A DNA stretch of 64,000 bases from Brevibacillus fluminis (GCF_003710825.1 NZ_RHHQ01000013.1:120298-184297); one strand, 5' to 3'; positions 43,182 to 52,403 are shown, counted from the first letter of the stretch. A program made the numbers and translations. The notes: generated from the letters alone by a model not told the origin.

Positions 43182-44717
43182 TTATTGGCGTTGTTTTGGC
43201 CGGTTGCTTTTCTGCCGGACATTGTTCCAGGAACTGATCAGATGGGGGCGCGTCAGCATCATCCAGCGTGGGACGCGGAGCAGCACATCTTTTTGGTCAG
43301 AAATCTGCATCGGAGCAAGCGGGCTCATATACGGTACGCCAAAGCTACGCAGACTGCACAAATGCAGGACGAGCGCGATCAAGCCGACAATAATGCCGAA
43401 AATGCCGAACGAGGCAGCCAGTCCCATCAGCCCAAAACGCAAAATCCGCACGGAAATGCCCATGTTGAATGCGGGGAACACAAAGGTCGAGATGGCAGTG
43501 ATCGAAACGACGATGACCATCGCGGCAGAGACGATCCCTGCGTCAACCGCTGCCGTCCCGATGACCAGCGTACCGACAATCGACATCGCTTGCCCGATTG
43601 CCCGCGGCATCCTTACGCCCGCTTCGCGCAAAATCTCAAACGTGATTTCCATTACGAGGGCTTCAATAAACGCCGGAAAGGGCACGCCCTCCCGCTGCGC
43701 TGCCAAGCTGATCAGAAGCTGGGTCGGCAGCATCTCCTGGTGAAACGTCGTGATGGCGATGTACAACGACGGACCAATCAGCGCGATAAAAAAACAAAGC
43801 AGGCGCAGAAAACGCAGCAGCGTGCTGATATCGGAACGCTGGTAGTAATCGTCAGCAGACTGGAAAAACTCAACGAACAAGGCAGGCACCGTTAAGACGA
43901 ACGGGGTTCCGTCCACGACGATAGCCACACGGCCCTCAAGCAAATTCGCGCACACCACATCGGGCCTCTCTGTATTGAAGATGGTGGGAAAAGGCGTCGT
44001 GGTGCGGTCCTGGATTTCTTCCTCAATGAAGCTGCTCTCCAGCACGCTGTCCAAATCGATCCTGTCCAGACGGACCCGCACCTCTTCCACCACTGTTTCA
44101 TTGGCAATCCCTTCGATATACATGATGGCGACGTCCGTTTTCGTCGATCGCCCCACCATCCGCTGCTCCACACGCAGTCGGGTGTCGCGGATGCGTCTGC
44201 GGATCAGCGCGGTATTGGTACGAAGCGTCTCGGTAAAGCTGTCCCGCGGCCCGCGAATGATCGATTCTGTCGATGGCTCCGTGATCGCCCGGGCTTCCCA
44301 GCCTTTTAATGACAGCAGAAAGCCGACATCAAAACCGTCAAATAGCAGAATGACGTTGCCTGACAGCAAAGCGGTGAACAAATTATCGAAATCGGCGATT
44401 TCCATGATGGCGGCGACCGTCAGCACATCGTTTTTGAGCCGTTGCAAAAAGCCCTCCTCCGCTTGCAAAACGGCAGCCCACACCGCCGGGTCCATTTTGA
44501 GCATAAGCGGCTCCATCAAATAATGATGAAGCGACTGCGTATCCACCAAGCCTTCCGTATAAAAAAGCGCAGCCCGGAGCGGCGCTTCTTCCGTGCCGAT
44601 CAAAAGCTCGCGCAATACAATGTCTGAAGCGTAATGAAGCTCCTCCAACACCCTTGTAATGTTATCCTGGAGGTTCGGATATAACGGTTCCAGTTGTTCC
44701 GGAGCCTGCTCTCGCAT
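43182..44717 (-). CDS. Spore germination protein, GerAA/GerKA family
   Basis: The 511-residue A subunit of a germinant receptor. It has a soluble N-terminal half (two subdomains to about residue 270, including IREP-like TESIIRGPRDSFTETLRTN) and a membrane half with about five helices (LLRFLRLLCFFIALIGPSLY, FPAFIEALVMEITFEILREA, MSIVGTLVIGTAAVDAGIVS and on). LEGRVAIVVDGTPFVLTVPA is strongly conserved in this family. GerA-type A subunits assemble into ligand-gated ion channels in the spore inner membrane. Ribosome site AGGAGGG. First gene of the operon. The usual GerAB permease-like subunit is missing here. Confidence 0.94.
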   Translation of the reverse strand: MREQAPEQLEPLYPNLQDNITRVLEELHYASDIVLRELLIGTEEAPLRAALFYTEGLVDTQSLHHYLMEPLMLKMDPAVWAAVLQAEEGFLQRLKNDVLTVAAIMEIADFDNLFTALLSGNVILLFDGFDVGFLLSLKGWEARAITEPSTESIIRGPRDSFTETLRTNTALIRRRIRDTRLRVEQRMVGRSTKTDVAIMYIEGIANETVVEEVRVRLDRIDLDSVLESSFIEEEIQDRTTTPFPTIFNTERPDVVCANLLEGRVAIVVDGTPFVLTVPALFVEFFQSADDYYQRSDISTLLRFLRLLCFFIALIGPSLYIAITTFHQEMLPTQLLISLAAQREGVPFPAFIEALVMEITFEILREAGVRMPRAIGQAMSIVGTLVIGTAAVDAGIVSAAMVIVVSITAISTFVFPAFNMGISVRILRFGLMGLAASFGIFGIIVGLIALVLHLCSLRSFGVPYMSPLAPMQISDQKDVLLRVPRWMMLTRPHLISSWNNVRQKSNRPKQRQ

Positions 44718-44882
44718 CGCTGCCCTCCTATCTAGCCAAGGTTGTGTCTATTATTTCCTTGAATATTTGCCTTCATGCGAAAACCGCAAACGCAAAATCA
44801 TTGCCCGCCGCTCTGCTTTTTCGATACAATTCTCCTAACATCTGCCGTTTTCCTTAGGCTACGCGATCGGAGGTCACCTGCC

Positions 44883-46679
44883 ATGTCACGTTTATTGGAT
44901 ATTCGCCAGACGACTCAGGAGGTTGCGGAAGCAATCACCGCCGCATTGGGAATCGATGTCGAGATCATCGACGACCGTCTGACCATCATCGCCGGAACAG
45001 GGCGTTATAAAGAAAAGATCGGGCAAAAGGAAGAAGAAGGAAACGTTCAGTCCGGGCTCACGTACAGCCAGGTGCTGCAAACCGGCGAGCCGTATGTCAT
45101 CGAAGATGCCCAAAACAACGCCGACTACGCCGCGCTGGAGGCCGAGCTGGCTGAAGTGTGCTGTCCCATCAAGCTAAGCGGACGGGTGATCGGCTTGATG
45201 GGGCTGGTTGCCTTTACTGAGCAGCAACGCCATACGCTCCTCTGCAACCGCGGGCCTCTGCTTACTTTTTTGGAACGGATGGCCTATTTGCTCGCAAGCA
45301 AAGTTTCCGAAACCAAAATCGCTACGGAGCTGACGAGCATCGTCGAAACGATCCGCGACGGCATCCTGGCTGTCGATAAGGACGGGATCATTACATCCTG
45401 CAACATGATGGCGGAACGGTTGATCGGGCAGACGCGCGAGCAGCTGATCGGGATCGCCCTTTCCAAGATCTGGCCCGACAGTTCCTTTCACGAAGTGCTG
45501 CAAAGCGGCGTTGGATACCGCGATCGAGAAGAGATCCATACGCGCTCCCCGCTTCGCCGTGGCGGCATGCCCTTGCATTTTTTTACAACTGTGATGCCGA
45601 TCAATGCCAGCGGTCACGGCGCAAGCAGCGCAGACCATGCACCAATCGGCACTGTCCTATCGTTTCGCGACAGCGCTGATGTGCGACGGATGGTCTATGA
45701 CTTGACGGAAAAGGAAGAAAGCTCTTCGTTCCAAGAAATCATCGGCACCAGCGAAACGATCCTGCGCGTTAAGGAGCAAGGGCAAAAAATCGCGCTCAGC
45801 AACTCGACCGTCCTAATTACCGGAGAAAGCGGAACGGGAAAAAGCTTATTCGCCCGGGCGATTCATCATAGCGGCTCCCGTAAAAAACGGCCGTTCATCA
45901 CCGTCAATTGCGGTGCGATTCCTGATGCTTTGCTGGAGAGCGAGCTTTTTGGCTATGAGCCCGGCGCCTTTACCGGCGCCAGCAAAAACGGAAAAGTCGG
46001 CAAGTTCGAGCTGGCAAATGGAGGCACGATTTTTCTCGATGAAATCGGCGACCTTTCTCTCCATTTGCAAGTAAAGCTGCTCCATGTGCTGCAATATCGG
46101 GAGATCGAACGGGTCGGCAGCACTCGCTCCCTGTCTATCGACGTCCGCGTCATCGCGGCCACCAACCGAGATCTGGAGCAGATGATCACGGACGGAGAAT
46201 TTCGCGAGGATCTGTTTTTTCGCCTGAATGTCATCCCGCTCCATCTTCCCTCGCTCAAGGAACGGCAGGAAGACATCCCACTTCTCCTCACGCAAGCGCT
46301 GGCGAGGCACGCCCGCTTGATCGGCAAGGAAATCAGCGGGTTTGATCAGGAGACGATGGAGCTTTTGGTTAGCTATCAATGGCCGGGAAATATTCGCGAG
46401 CTCGAAAACGTCGTGGAGTACGCAGTCAATCTGGCGACCGAGCGGCTCATCACGGTCGACAGCATTCCCGCCCGCCTGCGTCGCACCCATTCGGGAGAAA
46501 AGGAAACGCGCAAGCTGAAGGCACAGCTCGATGTATTCGAAAAGCAAATCATTGAGCGCGTGCTGCGGGAAACTGGCTATTCGGTGGAGGACAAGGTGAA
46601 AGCGGCCAAGCTCTTGGGAATCAGCGAATCGACGTTGTACCGACGCATCCGCGAACTGGGCATTCGGGCACGTCCGTAG
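44883..46679 (+). CDS. Sigma-54-dependent transcriptional activator with PAS domain
   Basis: A 598-residue enhancer-binding protein. The ATG at 44883 follows GGAGGT; the frame runs on upstream without a ribosome site. An N-terminal sensory region of ~150 residues (CdaR/GAF-like, EIIDDRLTIIAGTGRYKEKI) is followed by a PAS domain (SIVETIRDGILAVDKDGIIT, about 180-290). The AAA+ domain has Walker A GESGTGKSLFARAIH, the sigma-54-contact loop GAFTGA, Walker B GGTIFLDEIGDLS and arginine-finger region LFFRLNVIPLHLPSL. A C-terminal Fis-type HTH is AAKLLGISESTLYRRIREL. A TACAAT (near 44825) is a plausible -10. The adjacent sigma-54 promoter at 46924 is the evident target. Confidence 0.94.
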   Translation: MSRLLDIRQTTQEVAEAITAALGIDVEIIDDRLTIIAGTGRYKEKIGQKEEEGNVQSGLTYSQVLQTGEPYVIEDAQNNADYAALEAELAEVCCPIKLSGRVIGLMGLVAFTEQQRHTLLCNRGPLLTFLERMAYLLASKVSETKIATELTSIVETIRDGILAVDKDGIITSCNMMAERLIGQTREQLIGIALSKIWPDSSFHEVLQSGVGYRDREEIHTRSPLRRGGMPLHFFTTVMPINASGHGASSADHAPIGTVLSFRDSADVRRMVYDLTEKEESSSFQEIIGTSETILRVKEQGQKIALSNSTVLITGESGTGKSLFARAIHHSGSRKKRPFITVNCGAIPDALLESELFGYEPGAFTGASKNGKVGKFELANGGTIFLDEIGDLSLHLQVKLLHVLQYREIERVGSTRSLSIDVRVIAATNRDLEQMITDGEFREDLFFRLNVIPLHLPSLKERQEDIPLLLTQALARHARLIGKEISGFDQETMELLVSYQWPGNIRELENVVEYAVNLATERLITVDSIPARLRRTHSGEKETRKLKAQLDVFEKQIIERVLRETGYSVEDKVKAAKLLGISESTLYRRIRELGIRARP

Positions 46680-46681
46680 CG

Positions 46682-46788
46682 TTTGTCAAATTTGAAAAAT
46701 GGTTGTCAAAAACAACAAACCTGATTGGATCGCCTCATTTTGTCGGCTCCCCTCTTTCTTGCAGCTTCAATTTGTCAAATTTGAAAAA
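46682..46788 (+). promoter_or_regulatory. Two upstream dyads, probable activator (UAS) sites
   Basis: TTTGTCAAATTTGAAAAA occurs twice, exactly, at 46682-46699 and 46771-46788 (89 bases apart, about 8.5 helical turns). The core TCAAATTTGA is a perfect palindrome. The sites lie 136-242 bases before the -24 element of the sigma-54 promoter, the usual position for enhancer sites of the neighbouring activator. Confidence 0.75.
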
Positions 46789-46806
46789 CCGGGAACGAAT
46801 CCCATG

Positions 46807-46837
46807 GCCTGGTAAGTCCGTCTTATCAGGCTTTTTC
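46807..46837 (+). terminator. Terminator of the sigma-54 activator gene
   Basis: GCCTGGTAAG and CTTATCAGGC pair around TCCGT with one wobble and are followed by TTTTTC. It lies between the second activator site and the sigma-54 promoter. Confidence 0.75.
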
Positions 46838-46840
46838 TCA

Positions 46841-46923
46841 TACAGTTAAGAATTTATAATTCTTATCCAGTATAAGTGCAACCGCGGCTTAAGCCAAAAG
46901 CATGGCGTAGCCAGGTTTTCTAA
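46841..46923 (-). repeat. 85-bp two-hairpin repeat, copy 2
   Basis: Same element as at 30238 and 54989, on the other strand. Its TTAGAAAACC end, read leftward, stops exactly next to the TGGCAC box of the sigma-54 promoter, so the element occupies the stretch between enhancer sites and promoter. Confidence 0.85.
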
Positions 46924-46939
46924 TGGCACGGGAATTGCT
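46924..46939 (+). promoter_or_regulatory. Sigma-54 (-24/-12) promoter
   Basis: TGGCACGGGAATTGCT fits the consensus TGGCACG-N4-TTGCT perfectly, with 10 bases between the GG and GC dinucleotides. It lies 50 bases before the aminotransferase ATG and downstream of two activator dyads. Confidence 0.88.
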
Positions 46940-46988
46940 CTTTTATTTCAGCGGAAACCATTTTTCTGGTGAAGGAGAGAATCGAGTC

Positions 46989-48335
46989 ATGATTGATCGC
47001 ACACGACTGCAATCCCTGATTGAAAAAGAGCTGCAGCTGTTTGAGGAAACGCACCCTCGCTCCAAAGCACTGTACGAGCGGGCAAAAGCAAGCCTGCTCG
47101 ACGGAGTGCCGATGAACTGGATGGTTAAATGGGCGGGCGGGTTCCCGCTGTTTGTCAAGGAAGGCTCCGGCGCTTATTTCACCGACGTGGATGACCACCG
47201 CTACATCGATTTCTGTCTCGGCGATACCGGCTCGATGACGGGGCATGCGCCCACAGGTTCTGTCGAGGCGATCGCGGACCGCGTCCGCAAAGGTGTCACA
47301 TTCATGCTGCCGACGGAAGATTCGATCTGGGTCGGCGAGGAGCTGACTCGCCGCTTCGGCCTGCCGTATTGGCAAGTGGCCGTCTCCGCGACGGATGCCA
47401 ACCGCTTCGCGCTCCGACTGGCACGCCACATTACGAAGCGCAAATATGTGCTCGTCTTCAACTACTGCTACCACGGAACCGTGGACGAAACGTTCGTCAC
47501 GCTGACTGATGGGGATGCCCACAGCCGCGTGAGCAACATCGGGCCGGCCATCGATCCGACGATGACCACCAAGGTTGTGGAGTTCAACGACATCGAAGCG
47601 CTGGAAAAAGCGCTTGCCCCCGGCGACGTCGCTGCCGTACTGGCGGAGCCTGCGATGACCAACATCGGCATCATCCAGCCGGAACCAGGGTTCCTCGATG
47701 CCCTGCGCGAAATCACACGCCGCACCGGCACGCTGCTGATTTACGATGAGACACACACAATGTCGGCTGGACCTGGCGGCTACACCGGCGCACACGGACT
47801 GAAGCCCGATATGCTCACCGTCGGCAAAGCGATCGGCAGCGGCATACCGACCGCCGTCTACGGCTTTAGCCATGAGGTTGCTGCAATGATTCGCGGTTCC
47901 ATTGATCTGGAAGGTGCGGATGTCGGTGGGATCGGCGGTACGCTGGCTGGCAACGCGCTATCAATGGCGGCGATGCGCGCCACGCTCGAAAATGTGCTGA
48001 CCGAAGAGTATTTCGAACGGAACATCGCGCTCGCCGAGCGATTTGCTGACGGCGTGCAATCTGTGATTGACGAGAAACAGCTCCCGTGGATCGTCAAGCG
48101 CCTGGGCTGCCGCACCGAGTACTGGTTCCGCGACACAGCGCCGCGAAATGGCGGAGAAGCTGCCGCCGCAGCCGACTACGAGCTGGACCGCTACATGCAC
48201 CTGTATGCGCTGAACCGCGGCATTTTGATGACGCCGTTCCATAACATGGCCTTGATCTCCTCGCAGACAACAATCGAAGACATCGATTACCATACGAAAG
48301 TCTTCCGCGACAGCGTGGAAGAATTGCTTGCCTAA
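46989..48335 (+). CDS. Class III PLP aminotransferase (HemL-like)
   Basis: A 448-residue aminotransferase of the family that includes glutamate-1-semialdehyde aminomutase and omega-aminotransferases. Visible are YCYHGTVDETF (PLP-stacking region, about 159), LIYDETHT (PLP-binding Asp, about 253), and the Schiff-base lysine in LTVGKAIGSGIP (Lys280). The ATG at 46989 lies after GGAGAG; a longer in-frame start would include the promoter itself. It is preceded by a perfect sigma-54 promoter and an activator gene, so it is an inducible catabolic or salvage enzyme rather than the housekeeping heme gene; no other hem genes are near. The exact substrate is unknown. Confidence 0.85.
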   Translation: MIDRTRLQSLIEKELQLFEETHPRSKALYERAKASLLDGVPMNWMVKWAGGFPLFVKEGSGAYFTDVDDHRYIDFCLGDTGSMTGHAPTGSVEAIADRVRKGVTFMLPTEDSIWVGEELTRRFGLPYWQVAVSATDANRFALRLARHITKRKYVLVFNYCYHGTVDETFVTLTDGDAHSRVSNIGPAIDPTMTTKVVEFNDIEALEKALAPGDVAAVLAEPAMTNIGIIQPEPGFLDALREITRRTGTLLIYDETHTMSAGPGGYTGAHGLKPDMLTVGKAIGSGIPTAVYGFSHEVAAMIRGSIDLEGADVGGIGGTLAGNALSMAAMRATLENVLTEEYFERNIALAERFADGVQSVIDEKQLPWIVKRLGCRTEYWFRDTAPRNGGEAAAAADYELDRYMHLYALNRGILMTPFHNMALISSQTTIEDIDYHTKVFRDSVEELLA

Positions 48336-48361
48336 AGCAGCTTGCGCTTGCCTTGCCGATC

Positions 48362-48391
48362 GCCCCGTGAACCTGTTTCACGGGGCTTTTT
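48362..48391 (+). terminator. Terminator of the aminotransferase gene
   Basis: GCCCCGTGAA and TTTCACGGGGC form a near-perfect stem with loop CCTG, followed by TTTTTCG, shortly after the stop. Confidence 0.85.
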
Positions 48392-48442
48392 CGTGCAACA
48401 TTCCTTATTTTTCCACGTCTTAGCATCAAAGGGGGTTTTACC

Positions 48443-49948
48443 ATGAAAAAAAGAAAAATCATGGGGCTCATCGTCACAATGTCACTCGTCTCTGCAGGCT
48501 GCAGCAGCAGCCAAGCACCCGCTCCAGTCGGCGGAAACGAGGCGCAAAGCCAATTCCAGGGACAAATGTCCAGCGCGGATAGCACTGCGTTTGCACCAAA
48601 TCCAGGCGCCCTCGGAAACGGCATGTACTTTGAATCATACGGAACCAACTCATTTGTCTCGACAACCGACGACCGCCTCTCCACCTTCGCGGTCGATGTC
48701 GACACCGGGGCTTATTCGGTCATGCGCAATTACATTTCCCGCGGCTCGCTACCGCCAGAAAGCGCCGTACGACTTGAGGAATTCATCAATTATTTTCCGC
48801 TTGCATACGAACCACCAAAAACCGGCAGCTTCGCCATCTACACAGATGCTGCTCCCTCCCCGTTTTCCCCTGGCAACGAAGTGGTGAGGATCGGGATCAA
48901 AGGCAAAGAAATCGCCGCACTTGAGCGTAAGCCGGCGAATCTCGTCTTTGTCATTGACATTTCAGGATCGATGAATCAGGAAAACCGCCTTGGGCTGGTG
49001 AAACAAAGCCTCTCTGTGCTGGTGAATCAGCTGACCGAGGGGGATCGGGTCGGAATCGTCGTATACGGCTCGAACGGCCGTCGCCTGCTGGAGCCGACCT
49101 CCGTCCAAGACAAAGGAAAAATTTTGGCCAGCCTCGACTATCTGATACCAGAAGGATCAACCAATGCTGAGGAAGGGTTGCAGCTGGGTTATGCGATGGC
49201 GGCAGAGTCTTTTCTGAACGGTGGCATCAACCGCGTCATCCTTTGCTCGGACGGCGTCGCCAATGTGGGCGAGACTCGCGCCTCAGCCTTGCTGGAGCGC
49301 ATCGACAATTACGCCTCCGACGGCATTTTGCTCAGCACATTCGGTTTTGGCATGGGCAATTACAACGATACGTTGATGGAGCAGCTTGCCGACAAAGGGG
49401 ATGGGGTCTACGCCTACATCGACAGCTTTTCCGAAGCGCGCCGAGTGTTCACCGAAGCATTGACCGGCACGCTGCAGACGATTGCGAAGGACGCCAAAAT
49501 CCAGGTGGAATTTGATCCCAAGCAGGTGGCGGAATACCGCTTGCTCGGCTATGAAAACCGGGACGTGGCGGATCAAGACTTTCGCAATGATCGCGTGGAT
49601 GGGGGCGAAATCGGCGGTGGCCACAGCGTTACCGCCCTATATGAAGTGAAGCCGCGAGGAGATCTCTCGCACGATCTGGGTAAGGTCCGCTTCCGCTATC
49701 AAAACGCGGACACGGGAAAAACGGAGGAAATCGAGAAGACGATCGGCCCTATAAGCAGCAAGCCCGCACCCGAGCTGCTCTTCCTCTGCGCCGTTGCCCA
49801 ATATGCCGAGATTTTGCGCGGAAGTCCGTGGGTGCAGAATGGCTCGCTCGAATCGGTTTTGGAAGTGGCGCAGCCCGTCGCCAAAGGAGAAGAGCAACTG
49901 GAGTTCATCAAGCTTGTGAAAAATGCGCTCGCCCTTCGTGGCAGGTAA
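48443..49948 (+). CDS. von Willebrand factor A domain lipoprotein (YfbK-like)
   Basis: A 501-residue lipoprotein. The signal ends SLVSAGC (Cys20), followed by a Ser/Gln-rich linker. An N-terminal von_Willebrand-associated domain (FAVDVDTGAYSVMRNYISRG, LPPESAVRLEEFINYF) precedes the VWA domain with the metal site DISGSM (about 172-177) and continues as TEGDRVGIVVYGSNGR, SDGVANVG and LSTFGFGMGNYND. A C-terminal region (LYEVKPRGDLSHDLGKVRFRY) matches the DUF3520-type end of this family. It is anchored outside the membrane; metal-dependent binding to a partner is likely, which partner is unknown. Ribosome site AAAGGGGGT. Confidence 0.9.
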   Translation: MKKRKIMGLIVTMSLVSAGCSSSQAPAPVGGNEAQSQFQGQMSSADSTAFAPNPGALGNGMYFESYGTNSFVSTTDDRLSTFAVDVDTGAYSVMRNYISRGSLPPESAVRLEEFINYFPLAYEPPKTGSFAIYTDAAPSPFSPGNEVVRIGIKGKEIAALERKPANLVFVIDISGSMNQENRLGLVKQSLSVLVNQLTEGDRVGIVVYGSNGRRLLEPTSVQDKGKILASLDYLIPEGSTNAEEGLQLGYAMAAESFLNGGINRVILCSDGVANVGETRASALLERIDNYASDGILLSTFGFGMGNYNDTLMEQLADKGDGVYAYIDSFSEARRVFTEALTGTLQTIAKDAKIQVEFDPKQVAEYRLLGYENRDVADQDFRNDRVDGGEIGGGHSVTALYEVKPRGDLSHDLGKVRFRYQNADTGKTEEIEKTIGPISSKPAPELLFLCAVAQYAEILRGSPWVQNGSLESVLEVAQPVAKGEEQLEFIKLVKNALALRGR

Positions 49949-50036
49949 AAATGGGTAAAGGTACGATCGGAAACATTCCTGCACCCCCACAAGTCTATCA
50001 TGATACACACACGAACTTCGAAAGGAAGCTACCGAT

Positions 50037-50774
50037 ATGAAGCTAAAACCTAGACACAACATCCTACCGCTCCTGGCAATCAGCCTGGCATTTGGTGGCA
50101 GCGGCTATGCCAAATCACTCACGGAAAAAATTAGCGCGCGATTCGCCAATATCAAGCTGATTGTCAACGGCAAGACCATTGATACGAAAGCCGAGCCGTT
50201 CATCTATAACGGCAACGTCAACGCACCGGTTGCGACGGTCGCCAATATGCTCGGGATCAAGCAGGAATGGGATAACAAAACCCCTGCTGTGCGCTTTAGC
50301 AGCGGCAATCCTGTGCCACAGACAGTCCTCGACCGCCTGCTTGAGCCGATCACTCAGGATTACAGCAATCCGCGAACACGTTCACCACATAAGCATTTGT
50401 TGTCCAAAAACTTCATCAACATGTCAGGTGCGAGCTCTTCCGAGTTTTTGGTCAATTTCGTTTATACCTCTGTCGAGGGTATCCCCTATGATTCGTACGC
50501 TTCGCTTTTCCGCTATGAACAAGGTCAAGCAAAGCTCGTCAGCACGATTCACCTGTTTGAAGGCGAATCTGGCGCGAACGCGGACGGCTCGCAACCGAGC
50601 GGAGACGTCGTGTACAACCCGGACACCAAGGAGATTTATGTCCATCGCCATGCATTCAAGCTGATCACGACGCCAACAACCTCCTCCTTTGGTAAAGGAG
50701 AGCTGCTGGAATCAAGCATCGTGCAGTTTAAAAACGGCAAATTAGTCAAAACCGACGAACTGAAAAAAGGATAA
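50037..50774 (+). CDS. Secreted protein with copper-amine-oxidase-N-like (stalk) domain
   Basis: A 245-residue exported protein with a signal sequence (NILPLLAISLAFGGSGYAKS). Residues ~38-90 read IKLIVNGKTIDTKAEPFIYN then VNAPVATVANMLGI, the stalk domain (copper amine oxidase N-terminal-like) often found in secreted Paenibacillaceae proteins. The remaining ~150 residues show no family I recognise. It starts 88 bases after the VWA lipoprotein gene, same strand, with its own GAAAGGAAG ribosome site; there is no terminator between them, so cotranscription is possible. A bidirectional terminator follows. Confidence 0.75.
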   Translation: MKLKPRHNILPLLAISLAFGGSGYAKSLTEKISARFANIKLIVNGKTIDTKAEPFIYNGNVNAPVATVANMLGIKQEWDNKTPAVRFSSGNPVPQTVLDRLLEPITQDYSNPRTRSPHKHLLSKNFINMSGASSSEFLVNFVYTSVEGIPYDSYASLFRYEQGQAKLVSTIHLFEGESGANADGSQPSGDVVYNPDTKEIYVHRHAFKLITTPTTSSFGKGELLESSIVQFKNGKLVKTDELKKG

Positions 50775-50781
50775 ACACGCC

Positions 50782-50821
50782 GAAAAAAGAGAGATCACGA
50801 TTCGCGGGCTCTCTTTTTTTC
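50782..50821. terminator. Bidirectional terminator
   Basis: AAAAAAGAGAG pairs with CTCTCTTTTTTT across ATCACGATTCGCGGG. It overlaps the last codons of the converging MocR gene. Confidence 0.7.
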
Positions 50822-52282
50822 TGCGCCGAACCACGCCTCATGCAACTGTTCGATACCGGGGCGGATGTCCTCGATGTGCATGCCGCCGAACCCAACCAAA
50901 ATGTGCGGCATAACATCAAGATTTAGCCTCATCCAGCTTTTCGTCGTCGTGTATATCTTGACCCCACGGGCCGCTGCTTCTGCTGCCAACTGTTCGGCCG
51001 TGGCAGCCAGCTTGATCCGCAGGACAATATGAAGGCCCGCAAATTGGGCCACAACCTCCACCCGATCCTTGGGCATGATCGAAGTGATCGCATGAAGCAG
51101 CTCAGCATGCTTGCGCCCATACAGGCTGCGCATCCGGCGCACATGGCGGTCCCAGTGGCCTTTTTGCATAAACAGCTGCAGCGTGCGCTGATGAATGCGC
51201 GGAACCGGGCACGGGTAAAAGGAAAAATGCTGCAAATAACGCTCCAACAGGGCAGGCGGCAGCACGGTGTAGTTCACCCGCAATGCCGGCGACAGCGCTT
51301 TGGAAAAATTGCTGATGTAAACGACCCTGCCATCTTGATCCAAGCCTTGCAACGATGGCGTCGGCTTCACATTGTAGCGAAACTCGCCGTCATAATCGTT
51401 CTCGATGATGTAGCCGCCTGTCTCTTGCGCCCACTGCAAGAGCCGGAGCCGTTTGCCGATCGGCATCACCATGCCGCGCGGATACTGGTGGGCCGGTGTC
51501 ACATAGACGGCATGCGCTCCGCTTTCCGCTAGACTCTCGACGTCAAGCCCATCCTCCTCCAACGGTATCGGCACCACCTTGTGTCCATATTGCGTAAACA
51601 CCTCCCGCACATCGGCATACCCCGGCTCCTCCATCGCGATGATACGTCGATCGGGCCCAAGCATCAGGGCGAGAAAGCCGATGGCCTGCTGGAAGCCAGA
51701 CCCGAGCAAGATTTGCGCAGCGTCACAACGTACCGTCCGGGCGCGCTGCAAGTAACGTGCGATTTCCTCGCACAGCTCTGGTTCCCCCTGGTTCTCGCCG
51801 TAAAAAGAAAAATCATCGCGGAACAAATCCAGTGCCTCACTCGCGCATTTGCGCCACTGTGTGAACGGGAAATGCTCCAGATCGATGATCGAGCCGTGAA
51901 AATGGTAAGCGATCGGCGGTGCTGTTGTTCGCTCGGTTCCTGCCGCCTCGCCCTCCTGCACGGGGGAATGTGTAGACTGTCCGTTCGCCAAATGACTCAA
52001 GACGATCAGTTCACCCGATTCGTCGATGGCCCGCTCCTCCAATTCGGCTACATAAAAACCGCTGCGCGCTCGGCTTTCGATGAAGCCCTCTGCGGCAAGC
52101 TGCTGATACGCGGTCTCCACCGTAATTTTGCTTACGGAAAGCGAGCTGGAGAGCTGGCGGACAGACGGCAGCCGGGAATGCGCAGCCAATCGGCCGTCCA
52201 TGATCGTTTCGCGGAAATGGCGATAGATTTGCGCATAGAGTGGTTCTTCCGCTTTCGGATGCAAGCGCGGCGTCATATCCAT
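50795..52282 (-). CDS. MocR-family regulator (GntR HTH fused to aminotransferase)
   Basis: A 495-residue PLP-dependent transcription factor. The N-terminal GntR winged helix is clear (EPLYAQIYRHFRETIMDGRL, RLPSVRQLSSSLSVSKITVE, FIESRARSGFYVAEL), then an acidic/serine linker (~90-115) and a class I aminotransferase-fold domain with VYVTPAHQYPRGMVMP and IIENDYDGEFRYN, and the PLP lysine in VVYISNFSKALSPALRV. The start (52282) is behind TGGGGAAC. MocR proteins usually control a divergent target, and an acetyltransferase gene starts 122 bases away on the other strand. Members include PdxR, GabR and others; the regulated pathway is not clear here. Confidence 0.92.
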   Translation of the reverse strand: MDMTPRLHPKAEEPLYAQIYRHFRETIMDGRLAAHSRLPSVRQLSSSLSVSKITVETAYQQLAAEGFIESRARSGFYVAELEERAIDESGELIVLSHLANGQSTHSPVQEGEAAGTERTTAPPIAYHFHGSIIDLEHFPFTQWRKCASEALDLFRDDFSFYGENQGEPELCEEIARYLQRARTVRCDAAQILLGSGFQQAIGFLALMLGPDRRIIAMEEPGYADVREVFTQYGHKVVPIPLEEDGLDVESLAESGAHAVYVTPAHQYPRGMVMPIGKRLRLLQWAQETGGYIIENDYDGEFRYNVKPTPSLQGLDQDGRVVYISNFSKALSPALRVNYTVLPPALLERYLQHFSFYPCPVPRIHQRTLQLFMQKGHWDRHVRRMRSLYGRKHAELLHAITSIMPKDRVEVVAQFAGLHIVLRIKLAATAEQLAAEAAARGVKIYTTTKSWMRLNLDVMPHILVGFGGMHIEDIRPGIEQLHEAWFGAEKKRARES

Positions 52283-52403
52283 TCGGTTTGTTCCCCACAA
52301 TCTGACCTTGTCATATTTTTTACAACTGACACTATCGATCATGTCAATTTTTCCTTACCATAAGCGTATCACATCGGTGTTGATGATTGGAGGAAAAACG
52401 TAT

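Noticed and set aside
46808..46837. Riboswitch ahead of the aminotransferase
   Set aside because: The structure is a simple terminator located upstream of the sigma-54 promoter, so it is not in the aminotransferase transcript.
46989..48335. Housekeeping hemL (glutamate-1-semialdehyde aminomutase)
   Set aside because: Sigma-54 control, a dedicated activator and lack of other hem genes argue for a different aminotransferase of the same fold class.
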